Source of the DNA: Impatiens glandulifera
Lineage: Eukaryota > Streptophyta > Magnoliopsida > Ericales > Balsaminaceae
Reading direction: 5' to 3'
NCBI RefSeq assembly: GCF_907164915.1
Contig: NC_061869.1
Location: forward strand, 46,435,771 to 46,499,770
DNA length: 64,000 nucleotides
Under the pieces are notes generated by a model. It searched no databases. It saw nothing but the letters and a program-made list of their open reading frames with translations, and had not been told where the DNA came from. Positions within the stretch are counted from its first letter, which is position 1. Every line of letters starts with the position of its first letter. The translations under genes were made by a program, and so were the position numbers. Below are positions 12,270-23,522 of the stretch, piece by piece.

Positions 12270-12620
12270 AGGACCAGAGTCCTAGGGTTTGGGTTTGGTT
12301 TTGGTGATTTGGGCTAGGTTTAGACCTGGGAGGCTTAGTCTCGGATCTAATTTATTGGCTGATACTTCGGTCCTAGGGTTAGAGGTACTCGGTCTTAGAT
12401 TAAGAAGGGTCTTGGTCCTAGGTTTAAAAAATTGGTCATAGGTTAAAGAGAGTGTTCAGTCCTTACTCAAGAACATTGATCCTAATTTACGGTTCTAGAA
12501 CAAGAACATCGGTCCTTGGTCTCGGTTCGGACCGAAGATCCTCTGTCATGTTTCTCGATCCCGGTCCTATAGGACTTGGTCCTTTGGGACCAAGTGTTCT
12601 TTATTCGGTAAAGAATTGTA
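12270..12620 (-). repeat. GGACC-rich tract of the left arm
   Basis: Inverted counterpart of the tracts at 660-1260 and 16440-17140, seen as 'tcggtcctagg' and 'cggtcctta' on the plus strand. Confidence 0.8.
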
Positions 12621-13395
12621 GATCCCATAACTTTTGATACAAATCATGGAATCGTGATCTGTAAGTTGCAATTAGTTCATATGATTATGGAGAACAAAAT
12701 TCATAGCCTAATCACGATTAATTGATCTTTACAAAGGTCAATTTCTAGAAACCGTTTTTAGGAAATTTCAAGGTCTAATTTTTGTTCCATTAGCTTTGAA
12801 ATTATGAACATAATTGAACACAAGAACATCATTACAATATTTTTTTAAAGTTGAAATAAAAATTTAAAATTTTCAAAAATACAGTTTAATCAAACATGAT
12901 CTAAACGATGTTATAATGATCTAGAAATCATCATAACATGTTTACAAACGTGTTTAACATATATTTTAATAAAAAAACAAGATTAAAATTCAAGAACATG
13001 AATTTTCAAAAATCTAGAATTTCAATTCACATTTTCGTATTTTTAGTTTAACGTTGATTTTGTCGAACTTCTTTCAACAGAAAGTTCATTTAACATCTAG
13101 GGATTGATTGTAAACAAAAATTCATATAATTGAACGCTTGAACGGATCAAACCGATCAAACTTGGAAAAAATTCAACTTTCAATCACAAATTAAAATTCA
13201 AAGAATCTAGATGCTTACAAAGAGTTGGAGAACACTCCTTGGATGTATTGGAAGCTTTTCAGAAGCCTAGATAAAAGGTTTGATTGTCGGAGATGGTTTT
13301 CACAAAAATCAGTTTTGGTCGTAATATAAGTTCTTTGATTTTTATTGTAATATGAGATGTGTGTTTGATGGATTGATAGAGAAACACCTAAGGAC

Positions 13396-13403
13396 TATTT
13401 ATA
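13396..13403 (-). promoter_or_regulatory. TATA box of left arm
   Basis: TATAAATA on the minus strand, about 0.90 kb from the palindrome centre, at the place matching the TATA box of the right arm. Confidence 0.5.
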
Positions 13404-15246
13404 TTAGCTTTAGGTCGGTCGAGATAGGAGAATTAAAATTCAATTTTTTCATTTGAAATGTTATCCATAATTATATCTAGAATCGTGGCAGCATAGTACT
13501 ATGGCAAAGTGTCGATCATAGCTATATGGTTAAAGATTACAAGGATAAGGTGAGAAAGTAGGAAGAACTATCAGAGGATAAGGTGGAGAAATGACATAGC
13601 AATCCTTTCTAGAGGAAACGTCGGAGATCGTCGCGACCCACTGCAGCTAGCGAAGATAAACCATCAAAACGACGTTATTTTGATCTGTCCTAATCACGTC
13701 GTTGGCGTTCCGTCTGCATTTGAGCGGCTGGATTAACGGGTGTGACGTACCATTAGTTTTTTCCGTGTGAAACGGGCGCGCGTGCTCTATTACAAAGGAC
13801 AAGCGTGGCTGATTCCTAGGCGCTAGATGGAAATTCAGCGCTAATTCGATGGCCCATAATCATGATGCACCAATTAAACATAATTTCGGCTACATTAGAT
13901 ATTCAGTTTTATTAATAATAAAAGGGTTATTTGAAATCGAATTTTAATCCCTTTCTTACATTTTTCTTCACCAAATATTCCAAAATAATATTTCTTGAAA
14001 CATAATAAAAATTATGTAGATTATTTTTATTTTGGGCATTTATTTAATTGTTTTAAACCATAAATTAAACATAATTTATGGTTAAATCTTAATTAAATAA
14101 TTTCAACCCCTTCTTGAGTTTAATTTGGGTAAAATAAACACAATATTTTATCCTCAAATTATTTTTGGATTTTTATTTAATTATGTTTTAATTATCACAA
14201 TAATTAACCCTGATTTTATCTTTAATCTCTTTTGAGTTATTTTAAATATAAAAATTCAAAATTTTATTTTAATATAATAATATGATTTGTCAAATAGCGT
14301 ATTGTAAACATGAAAATTTGACTTATCCTATTTTAATATAATATTATTATGTTTAATAATATTAAAATAATTTTTTGCATTTTTATATTTAAAATAAATT
14401 AAAGAAAGATTTGAAACATAATTAAGGATTAATTATTGTGATAATAAAACCTTAAGTAAGGAAATCTTTCGAAATTCCAAAAATAATTTGAGGATAAAGT
14501 ATTGTATTTATTTTACCCAAATAATAGGTTGAAAATATTTGACTATGATTTATTCATTATTTATGTTTAACTCATGACTTAAACCAATTATATAAAAATA
14601 CCCCAAAATTCCAAAAAAATAAATATAATCATAATTCTTATTATGATTCTAAAAATATTTTTTGTGAATTTTTTTGGAGAAAAAAGTGATTAAAAACCGA
14701 TTTTTAACAACCTTTTAAATAAAAATATAATTGCATAATCATGTGTAGTTGAAATTATGTTTAATCTATGCAGCAGAATTATGGACCATCAGATGAGCGC
14801 TCAAATCTCATCCAACAGCTCAGACGCTCCCACGCAATTGGATGTAGCAGAGCCACACGTGCGCTCCCGCACTAAATCAACTAATGGGACTGACTAATCC
14901 CGTTAGTCAACCAAGCTAACTACGGACGGAACCAGACAGAACTCGGTGTCCTGTTACACAAAACGACGTCGTTTTATTCGTCTTCTTCGTTGGGACGTAG
15001 GGTCTCCGGTTTCGCGATCGTCATCGGAGCGTTTCTTCTAGAAGCTCTAGCTTCGTCCACAGGTGATCAAATCCACTGATTTCTTCGCCTACATGTTCCT
15101 CTCATCGGCGTCTACATTTCCCCCTTATCCTCCAGCCTTATCCAGCTGTAGATGAGGATGCCAACTACAGAAGATAAGTTTGAAGATAAGATCATCGGAG
15201 GGTAAAATTGACTCAAATTAACCCTCCTCAACTGACCTATCTACCC

Positions 15247-15254
15247 TATAAATA
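15247..15254 (+). promoter_or_regulatory. TATA box of right arm
   Basis: TATAAATA, about 0.95 kb from the palindrome centre, at the end of the GC-richer block and just before an LTR-leader-like stretch. It suggests the LTR promoter of the unit. Confidence 0.5.
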
Positions 15255-15639
15255 CTCCCTCACGATTTGTAGACCAATCCATAAAACAATAACCCATTAG
15301 TCACCGGATTTCATCACCTGAAATCAAGCTTTGAAGATTCTAGCGAACTGATTTTTATCAAAAATATGTTCCGACGATCCAAGATTCAATCCAAGCTCTT
15401 GAATAGCTTATAACAACCCTAGGAGTGTTCTCCTACTATTGGTATGCAGTCATATCGTTTGTATCACGATTTGTGATTGAAAATTTTGAATTTTTTTCAA
15501 ATTTTCTTGTTTGATTAATTTGGTCATGTTCTTATGCTTGATTGTGTAATTTATTTGTTCAGAACCATTATATGAATCATGTAGGAGCTTTCCAGATAAA
15601 AATAATCGATCAATTCAACATTAAACAGAATTTTGAAAA

Positions 15640-16080
15640 AATTGGTTTGAAAACCGATTTTTTTAAATGTTGGTGTTCTGGTTTAAACCTATATTTTTTT
15701 ATCCAAATAGTTGCTATACATGTTTATAAACATGTTTGGATGAAATCCAAGTAACTGTAATCACGTTTAGATCATGTTTGATCAAACTGAAATTTTGAAA
15801 ATAAAGTTCAAAATTTGGATTTTTAAAATTTTGTGTTCTTACTTCTAATATGCATTTGTTGATTCAATTAGATGTAATACATATTTATAAACATATTTGG
15901 ATAATTTAAAAGTAACTTTAATCACGTTTTGATAATGTTTGATCAAACTTAAATTTTGAAAATAAAGTTCAAAAATTGGATTTTTTAAATTTGTGTTCTT
16001 TCTTCTATTCTGAATTTATTGATTCAATTAGTTGTAATACATGTTTGTTAACATATAGGGATAAATCTCAAGTGACTATT
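15640..16080 (+). repeat. ~150-bp tandem repeat in the right arm
   Basis: Three diverged copies of a block with 'gtgttctt', 'ttgattcaattagttgtaat' and 'acatgtttataaacat' follow one another. Confidence 0.65.
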
Positions 16081-16439
16081 TCATCAATTTGATAATATTT
16101 GATCAAATCTTGTTTTAAAAAAAAAAATTGGATTTTGATTCAATATTCAAAAACTGTTTGAATGATGTTATGATGTTCTTATTTTGGTTTAGATTAACTA
16201 TATTCAAAATTTCAAAGCTAATGGAATAAAAATTAGACATTGAAATGGTCTAATGTAAAAGATCCTAAATTTCACCTAGAATTGGCTATTTGAAATTAAT
16301 CATTGTAGTGGCTTCAAAATCATGATTTATGTTAGGATTTGTGTTCTTCATTATCATATGAACCTACTGTAGCTTACGGATATTGATTCTATCATCCCAA
16401 TAAAAAATTATGGACATATGAAGTTTTGGATCAAAATAA

Positions 16440-17140
16440 GAACACTCGGTCCTAAAGTTTTAGCCTAGGACCGTGAAAACTGACATAGGACCGTGGAGCT
16501 AAGACTAGTAAAAATCACCCAAGATCGGTAGAATTTATCTAGGATCGTGATCTAGGACTGGCGGAATTCATCCAGGACCGTGGATCTAGGACTGGTAGAA
16601 TTCACCCAGGACCGTGGAGCTAGGACCGACAGAGTTGACCTAGGACCGGTGAAACTAACCTAGACACTTAACTTAAAACTGGTGAAACTAACCTAGATAC
16701 TTAAACTAGGACCAGTAAACCTAACCTTGACTCTTAACTCAAGACCGACGTAACCAAACCTTAGCCTAACCTAGGATCGATGATTATGACCTAGCCCCAC
16801 TTAAGCCTAGGACCAACGCAACTGAACCCTAGCCTAACCTAGGACCGATGATTAGAACCTAGCCCCACTTAAGCCTAGGATCGGCCTAAATGAACCCTAG
16901 CCTAGCCTAGGACTGATGATTAGGACCTAGCCCCACATAAGACTAGATCGATTCAACCGAACCCTATCTTAGCCTAGGACCGATGATTAAGACTAGCCTT
17001 ACTTAAGCCTAGGACCATAAAGCCACACCCTAGCCCTCGCCTATGACCGAGCTCCCACTTAGCCTAGGACCGGTACACCTAACCCCAGCCCTTGACTTAA
17101 GTTTGAATCCTCACTCACTTAGGACTGAACCTCCCAAACC
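16440..17140 (+). repeat. GGACCG-rich tract of the right arm
   Basis: Dozens of decayed 'ctaggaccg' units, including a higher-order unit 'cctaggaccgatgattaggac' (one base shortened in most copies) at 16780-16990. It is about twice as long as the tract in the left arm. Confidence 0.85.
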
Positions 17141-18015
17141 ATACTAAGCCCAGTTTGAAAAAATTGGACTCAAGCCTAGAACTTGAATCCATAGGCCAGT
17201 TTGGTTCCATGTTTCAAAAATCCAAAACTATTTTTGGAACCAAACCCCATTTTCTAAAAATGGTATTCTCGAAGTTATAAAATAATTCTCAAACATTTCC
17301 GAGATGTTTTTCAAAACAAATGTTCTTGCTAAGGCCTTGATATACTCTTTAATAATTTTTTGGTATTTTCAGATTTTGTTAAATCTGACCATCGACGCGA
17401 TAGGTACACACCTCTTTTTAAATAATTTTGTACAATTATTTAAAGTTTATCCTCATTTAGGACCCATGAACTGTCAATTAAAGATAAGGAATGTTATAAT
17501 TAGATTTATGAAAGCCAGACTTTGTTTATTTTAGAAGAATTTTGAAAACTGTCCTTAGGCAGGCATATAGAACTTAGCGCGAAAGCCCCTTTCCCGAGTG
17601 TAAACAGACAACGGAACACTTTTTTTAGAAACTCTGATATAAATATGTTTATACACGTATCATTTTATTGATTTTCATAAAATCTCTTGCGACTCTGATT
17701 TTCAAATAAATAATCCTTAAATTGATTATGTTTAATTAATTTAAATTGGGTTAATGTTAAATTTTATTTAGCCTCCCAGATTATTAAGGATTAATTATTT
17801 TTACATAATTAATTTCTTACCGTTCCACGTATTTTCAAAATATTTTAAAAACTAAATATTTCATTTTAAAAGATGTCTAACACGAAAACCAAGGTTGAAA
17901 CAAATCAAACTTCGAGCTTCCTCGCGGTAGTCCTTTCAAATTGCCACATGTTTTACAAACACGTGTTAATCTATGGAATGGGACATAGACCATGGTACCC
18001 TTACATATATGTCAA

Positions 18016-18333
18016 ATTTTCATGCTTACATTATTATTATTATATATATATATATATAAATATTTAACATTTTATTTATACATATAAAAATTTATTTACG
18101 AGACAATATATATTTTTGTTTGATTGGTTCAAAAAAATACATTCATATAAAATTAGTAATGAAAGTAATTAGAAAATATAAATATATATATATAATTAAT
18201 TATATATATATAAATAAAAGAGATAAGATAGAAAATAAAAAATTAATTAATTAGAAAAGAGTAATTAATATATATATATATATATATATATGATTTAGAG
18301 ATAAAATTAAACATAAAGTAGTTAAGATAGATG

Positions 18334-18391
<58 letters not shown>

Positions 18392-18720
18392 GAAAGAAAA
18401 TTAAAAAAAATAAATTAAATTAAATTTAGGAGAGAAAATAAATGTGATGAAAAAAAAATTATATATATATATATGATGAAGAAAGAAAATTAAAAAAATT
18501 AACTAAAATTAAATTTATGAGAGAAAATCAATGTGGTGACCATGAATGTGTGTATCAAATTTCTAATCTTATATTTTAAAGTGTTATATATATTTAAAAA
18601 ATAAATAAATGTATATTATGTGAGAGAAAATAATTAATATATAAATTAGGGAAAAAAATTATTTAATAATATAGATAATTGTGGAGAGAACCATTCTATA
18701 CACTTTCACTTTTTTAAATT
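18016..18720. other. AT-rich stretch with (TA)n microsatellites
   Basis: TA runs at about 18042-18058, 18268-18291 and 18338-18388, and a short direct repeat ('gatgaagaaagaaaattaaaa') are seen. No gene. Confidence 0.7.
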
Positions 18721-19099
18721 AAAAGTTATCATATATACAAGGGTCGTTTAAGCATGACGAGAAAACAATACAAAACACAAATGTTCATGTTGTCACTAAG
18801 CACGATCAAAAACATATCGAGATTAACTATTTGAGAGAAACAATAAAAATATAAGTAAAAAATATTTCTCAACGAAGAAACATAACATGTAATCTAGAGT
18901 TAACGAACTCAGAGATCCTCAAGAATATCAATGAGTTTATCGATATCCTCTACTAGTTTTTCAAAAAATTCTCTCTTATCGTTATAATAATAGCGTTGTT
19001 GAGTAAACACATTAGTCGACCGCAATCAATGAACATCTTACGGTTTCTTTCAAGCAAAATAGTCTATCAAAAAATAATTAGTATAGAAACTAATCAACT
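18721..19099 (-). other. short coding-like remnant, unidentified
   Basis: A minus-strand frame ending at about 18914 reads 'QQRYYYNDKREFFEKLVEDI' and then 'DKLIDILEDL' before a stop. The charged helical character looks protein-like, but no start or family is recognised and it may be chance. Confidence 0.2.
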
Positions 19100-19319
19100 A
19101 AATATAATAGGGGTGAGCATAATTTGGGTTTACCCAAACCCAACCCTAACTCAAACCCAAAATATTAATTCGGGTTGGTTAATTTGGGTTGGGTTGAGTA
19201 TGGGTTGGGTTGAGTATGGGTTGAATTTAATTTGGGTTGGGTTAGGGTTACCCAAATTACCCAAATTATATAAATTTAATTTACTCTATTATTAATACTA
19301 TATAAACTACTCATCTTCC

Positions 19320-20170
19320 AACTTTAAGTCGACATGTTTTTCACGATTTTAGCACGTTTTCACACGTTTAACTTGTTTTCACATGTTTAACACGTTTCAC
19401 GTTTTTGGCACGTTGTTATGTTTTTGGTACATTTAACATATTTTTGGCACGTTTAACACGTTTTTGGCACGTTTAACACGTTTTTGATATGTTTAACATG
19501 TTTTCACACTAATAACACGTTTTTTTACGTTTTTGTCACATTTAACATGTTTTTGACATGTTTAATACGTTCAACACGTTTTTGACAAATGTAACACGTT
19601 TTTCACGTTTTGGCACGTTTAACACATTTTTTACATATTTAACACGTTAACATGTTTTTGATAAGTTTAACACGGTTTTCACGTTTTTGGTATGTTAACA
19701 CGGTTTTCACGTTTTTGATATATTTAACACGTTTTTCACACGTTTAACATGTTTTTCACGTTTTTGGCATTATTAACACGTTTTTTTACATATTTAACAC
19801 GTTTTCCCCATTTTTGGCACGTTTAACACGTTTTTGACATGTTTAACACGTTTAACACATTTATGGCTCAATTAACATACTTTTAGCATATTTAACATGT
19901 TTTGGTACATTTAACACGTTTTTGCAGGTTTTCACGTTTTTTGCATGTTTATGTTTTTGGCACATTTAACACATTTTTGACATTTAAACACATTTAACAC
20001 ATTTTTGATATTTAAACACATTTAACACGTGTTTGCACATTAAACATATTTTTGACATGTTTAACATGGTTTTTGCACGTTAACACGTTTTAACAAGTTT
20101 TAAATGTTTTTGGCACGTTTAACACGTTTTCATGTTCTTGGCACATTTAATACGTTTTTCATGTTTGGTA
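19320..20170 (+). repeat. ~20-bp minisatellite, left arm of foldback
   Basis: Imperfect tandem copies of 'gtttaacacgtttttggcac' with shorter variants of about 10 bp. Confidence 0.9.
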
Positions 20171-20174
20171 CATT

Positions 20175-21215
20175 AAATGTGTAAAAATGTATTAAATGTG
20201 TCAAAAATGTGAAAAACATGTTAAATGTGTCAAAAACGTGTTAAACGTGTCAAAAACATGGAAAACGTGTTAAACGTGTCAGAACGTGTTAAACGATTCA
20301 AATTATGAAAAACGTGTGAAAATATGTTAACAATGTTAAAAACATGTTAAACGTATCAAAAATGTGAAAACGTAAAAAACATGTTAAACGTGTCAAAACG
20401 TGTTAAACGTGCTAAAAACGTGAAAAATATGTCAAAATGTGTTAAACGTGCCAAAAATGGGAAAAAACGTGTAAAAATGTGTTAGAAATGTTAAAAATGT
20501 GTTAAACGTGTCAAGAATGTGAAAAACGTGGAAAACATGTTAAACGTGCTAAAACCGTGAAAAACATGTCAAAATATGTTAAGTATCATCATAGTGAAAA
20601 ACGTGTTAATCGTTTTAAACATACCAAACTCATGAAAAACGTGTTAAACGTGTCAAAATGTGTTAAACGTGCCAAAAACGTTTTAAACGTGTCAAAAATA
20701 TGTTAAACGTGTCAAAAACGTGTTAAATGTGTCAAAAACGTGTTAAAGGTGTGAAAAACATATTAAACGCGTCAAAAACATAAAAAAAATATTAAACGTG
20801 CCAAAAATGTGAAAAATGTGGAAAACGTATTAAACGTGTCAAAAATATGTTAAACATGTTAAACGTGTCAAAAACGTGTTAAATGTGTTAAACGTGTCAA
20901 AAACATAATATGTCAAAAACGTAAAAAAAATGTGTTAAACGTGTGAAAAGCATATTAAACGTGTCAAAAACGTAAAAAAAAACATGTTAAACGTGCCAAA
21001 AACGTGAAAAATGTGGAAAACGTGTTAAACTTGTCAAAATATGTTAAACGTGTTAAATGTGTGAAAAACATATTAAACGTGTCAAAAACGTGTTAAATGT
21101 GTCAAAAACGTGTTAAACATGTCAAAAACGTGAAAAATGTTGAAACCGTGTTAAAATGTCAAAAATGTGTTAAATAGATTAAAATGTGTTAAATGAGTCA
21201 AATATATGTTAAATG
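20175..21215 (-). repeat. ~20-bp minisatellite, right arm of foldback
   Basis: The same unit as at 19320-20170 in reverse complement ('gttaaacgtgtcaaaaacgt'). The switch of direction is near 20170, close to the element midpoint. Confidence 0.9.
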
Positions 21216-21389
21216 AAAAATAAAAAAATAATAATTTGGGTTACCCAACCCATACCCAACCCATACCCAACCCAACTCATATTAGTAAATAATATGGGTT
21301 GGGTTATGGGTTGGGTAAATTTAATTTGGGTTGAATATGGGTTAGGTAATACGGGTTGAGTTTACCCGTTTGCTCACCCCTAAATATAA

Positions 21390-22208
21390 CCGAAGTCGTA
21401 TTTTCTATTTAAACCTCTAAACAACCGACAATTAACACAGACATCACTCACTTATTGTCAATAATGATCCAAAATAGATTCCAACTTACAGTCACTATTT
21501 TATAATTTGTAATCAAATTTTTTTTCATGCATCATTCGTCAATAACATTTTTATCTTTTAAATATTTAAATATACGCTTATTTCATTTAAAACTCTCCTA
21601 CATTTTTTTCTATAGATTTGAATTGCTTTTATTACAAATTGAGGCTATACATAAAAGTGGGATAAAAATTAGAGTTCCAATTAGATAGTTTAAAGTTTGA
21701 ACCCAATTAAGTTTGACACGTTCCTATATTTAAAGTAATTAAGAAGCTTCTTGGAAATTGATATGCTGCCGTCCCACCTTCCTCTTGCTTGCATAGAAAG
21801 ACTTGAACGGATATTAATATTAATATTATAGTGATGATTTTGAATTTTGTTTTATGTTGAATCTTAATCCTACCAAAAAGCCTATTAAAAAGAGGGTGGG
21901 TTGACAACAAAGTATGAAAATTGAATTTTTTTAAATAAATTTAAATTTAGTCTTATTTAGGTCGGATAGTACTTTATCAATACTAATACATTCAATTATA
22001 TTAATTTAAGACTATAAGATTATAAGATATAAGATTGATATTAGTATTAGGTCAGCAACAAGAGATCAAAGTAATGTCATAAAAATAAAACATCCTAAAG
22101 ATTGATATTAGATCCTAAACATCCTAAAGAATGTGGAATGTCAAGTTAAATTAAAAATAAAAGTTCTCGTTTATAAAAATAATAAAATGGAAATTGTCCA
22201 AATTAGAT
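21390..22208. other. intergenic, nothing recognised
   Basis: AT-rich sequence without coding, repeat or promoter signal that I can support. Confidence 0.5.
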
Positions 22209-22211
22209 AAA

Positions 22212-23015
22212 CACTACAACAAGAATGACTTTCGGCGACGCTTAAAAAGACTTCTGCCAACCTTTAAAAGCGTCGCTAAAAAGATTACCGACACTTATTC
22301 TTGCGTTGCCAGAAGCAGGGTGGGCGCAAGTTTTTACCACGCTTATTTAAGTGTCGGTACAAGCGTTGCCGAAAGGCGAAAGTTTTAACAACGCTTATTT
22401 AAGCGTTGTCAAAATTAAAAAACGTCGCTAAAAGTCTATTTTATTTTTAATTTGTTTTTTTCTATTTTCATTTTAGATGTTATTTTTTATTTCTACTAGG
22501 ATGAACCCATAATCCAGCACATTATAACCTTAAAAACACTTCAGAAACTAATGAACTCTCTCATATTTTATATACTAAAAACTTCTTCTTTTTCTCCGAT
22601 GTGGGATAAATGTCATATTAACACTTAAGCAACTCTCTCATATTTTACTTTTAATTTAATTAAATTTAAATAAAAGACATATATTAATAATACTATAAAA
22701 AGTTTAAAAATTATGTTATATAAAAAATATAAATTAAATTTTAATGTTAACAAAATTTTAAGTCAAATTTAATTTTAAAAAAATTAAAAAATTAAAATAA
22801 AATATTTACAAAGTTTAAAAATAAAACATAAAAATTATTAAAATTTAGAATATTTAAATTATAAGGTTTTAACAAAATTACAAAGTTGGTATATAAAAAA
22901 AATAAAGGTGGTGGTAAAGATATTAAGGTTGGCAAAAGTTTTTTTTTTTAATTTTTACTCACGCTTAATATGGGTTGGCATATAAGGGTCGCTGAAAGTA
23001 TGTTTTGTTGTAGTG
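22212..23015. mobile_element. non-autonomous CACTA element, 804 bp
   Basis: It begins CACTACAACAA and ends TTGTTGTAGTG, the CACTA terminal inverted repeat, with a 3-bp AAA on both sides (22209-22211 and 23016-23018). Subterminal motifs such as 'gcgtcgctaaaa', 'gcgttgccgaaa' and 'ggtcgctgaaag' occur in both orientations near the ends, as is usual for transposase binding sites of En/Spm elements. The middle is AT-rich and noncoding. Confidence 0.9.
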
Positions 23016-23275
23016 AAACTCAAAATAATAAAATTATTAATTTTCTTTTTAAGGTGATCGTTTTATCTTGAGTTTTTAAAATAAAAAAAAAATATATATT
23101 TTCATTACATCAATATTATTTTAATTATTAAATAACTTTATTAATTTATGAATTAAAATTTCAAAATATCATTGCTTTACTCTTACTAAATTTAAATTTT
23201 AAATATATATTTTTTGGAATAGTTCATCTTATAAAAATATCAAATAGCTTATTTGTTTTATTAAATAAGATATTT

Positions 23276-23368
23276 TCACGATCAGCACAATCGGCACAAT
23301 CGACACAATCGGCACAATCGACACAATCGACACAATCAACATCGACACAATCAGCACGAACGACACGA
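23276..23368. repeat. 9-bp minisatellite
   Basis: About eight to ten copies of 'cgacacaat'/'cggcacaat', more decayed to the right. Confidence 0.85.
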
Positions 23369-23522
23369 TATCTATTCTAATAACTAGGTCGTTTATTCAT
23401 ATATAATGCTTGGTTGGAAGGTTAGAGTTTCTAGTTTACCATGTTCTGTAATAGTTAAGGTTTCTAGTGTACCCTATTCTATTATTGCTCTATTTTGTTG
23501 TTGTGTTCTGCTATTCATCAAA

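Larger units (their letters stand above)
11441..18015. mobile_element. head-to-head inverted pair of LTR-like units (~6.6 kb palindrome)
   Basis: The left arm (14295 down to 11441, minus orientation) and right arm (14314 to 18015, plus) are inverted copies of one unit, meeting around 14304 with a spacer of about 18 bases. At the centre 'gatttgtcaaat' faces 'aaatttgac'. Arms then share 'attttaaatataaaaat', 'taccataaattaaac'-type blocks, a GC-richer block with 'acgacgtcgtttt', the GGACC tract, the CCCGAG motif and the final 'aaccaaggtt' block. The right arm is longer, mainly because its GGACC tract and a ~150-bp tandem repeat at 15640-16080 are expanded. A third, forward copy occupies 1-2215. 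No protein-coding domain was found in either arm. Confidence 0.8.
19108..21381. mobile_element. non-autonomous hAT-type foldback element
   Basis: Ends are TAGGGGTGAGCA on the left and TGCTCACCCCT on the right, a hAT-like inverted repeat. Both flanks carry AAATATAA (19100-19107 and 21382-21389), a perfect 8-bp target duplication as hAT elements make. Next to each end are opposed 'gggttgggtt'/'aacccaaccc' tracts. The inside is two long arrays of the same ~20-bp unit in opposite directions (19320-20170 and 20175-21215), so nearly all of the 2274 bp could fold on itself. There is no transposase gene. Confidence 0.92.

Noticed and set aside
19120..19260. GGGTT-rich tract resembling telomere repeats
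   Set aside because: The plant telomere unit is TTTAGGG. This tract is TTGGGT/TATGGGT and is paired with an inverted copy at 21235-21370, so it is the subterminal part of the hAT foldback.
19320..21215. CRISPR-like appearance of short repeats with spacers
   Set aside because: Units are contiguous and degenerate, in a plant genome, with no unique spacers and no cas genes; it is a minisatellite.
22194..22388. 64-codon ORF at the start of the small CACTA element
   Set aside because: It reads through the terminal and subterminal repeats; composition is explained by the GCGTCGC-type motifs.
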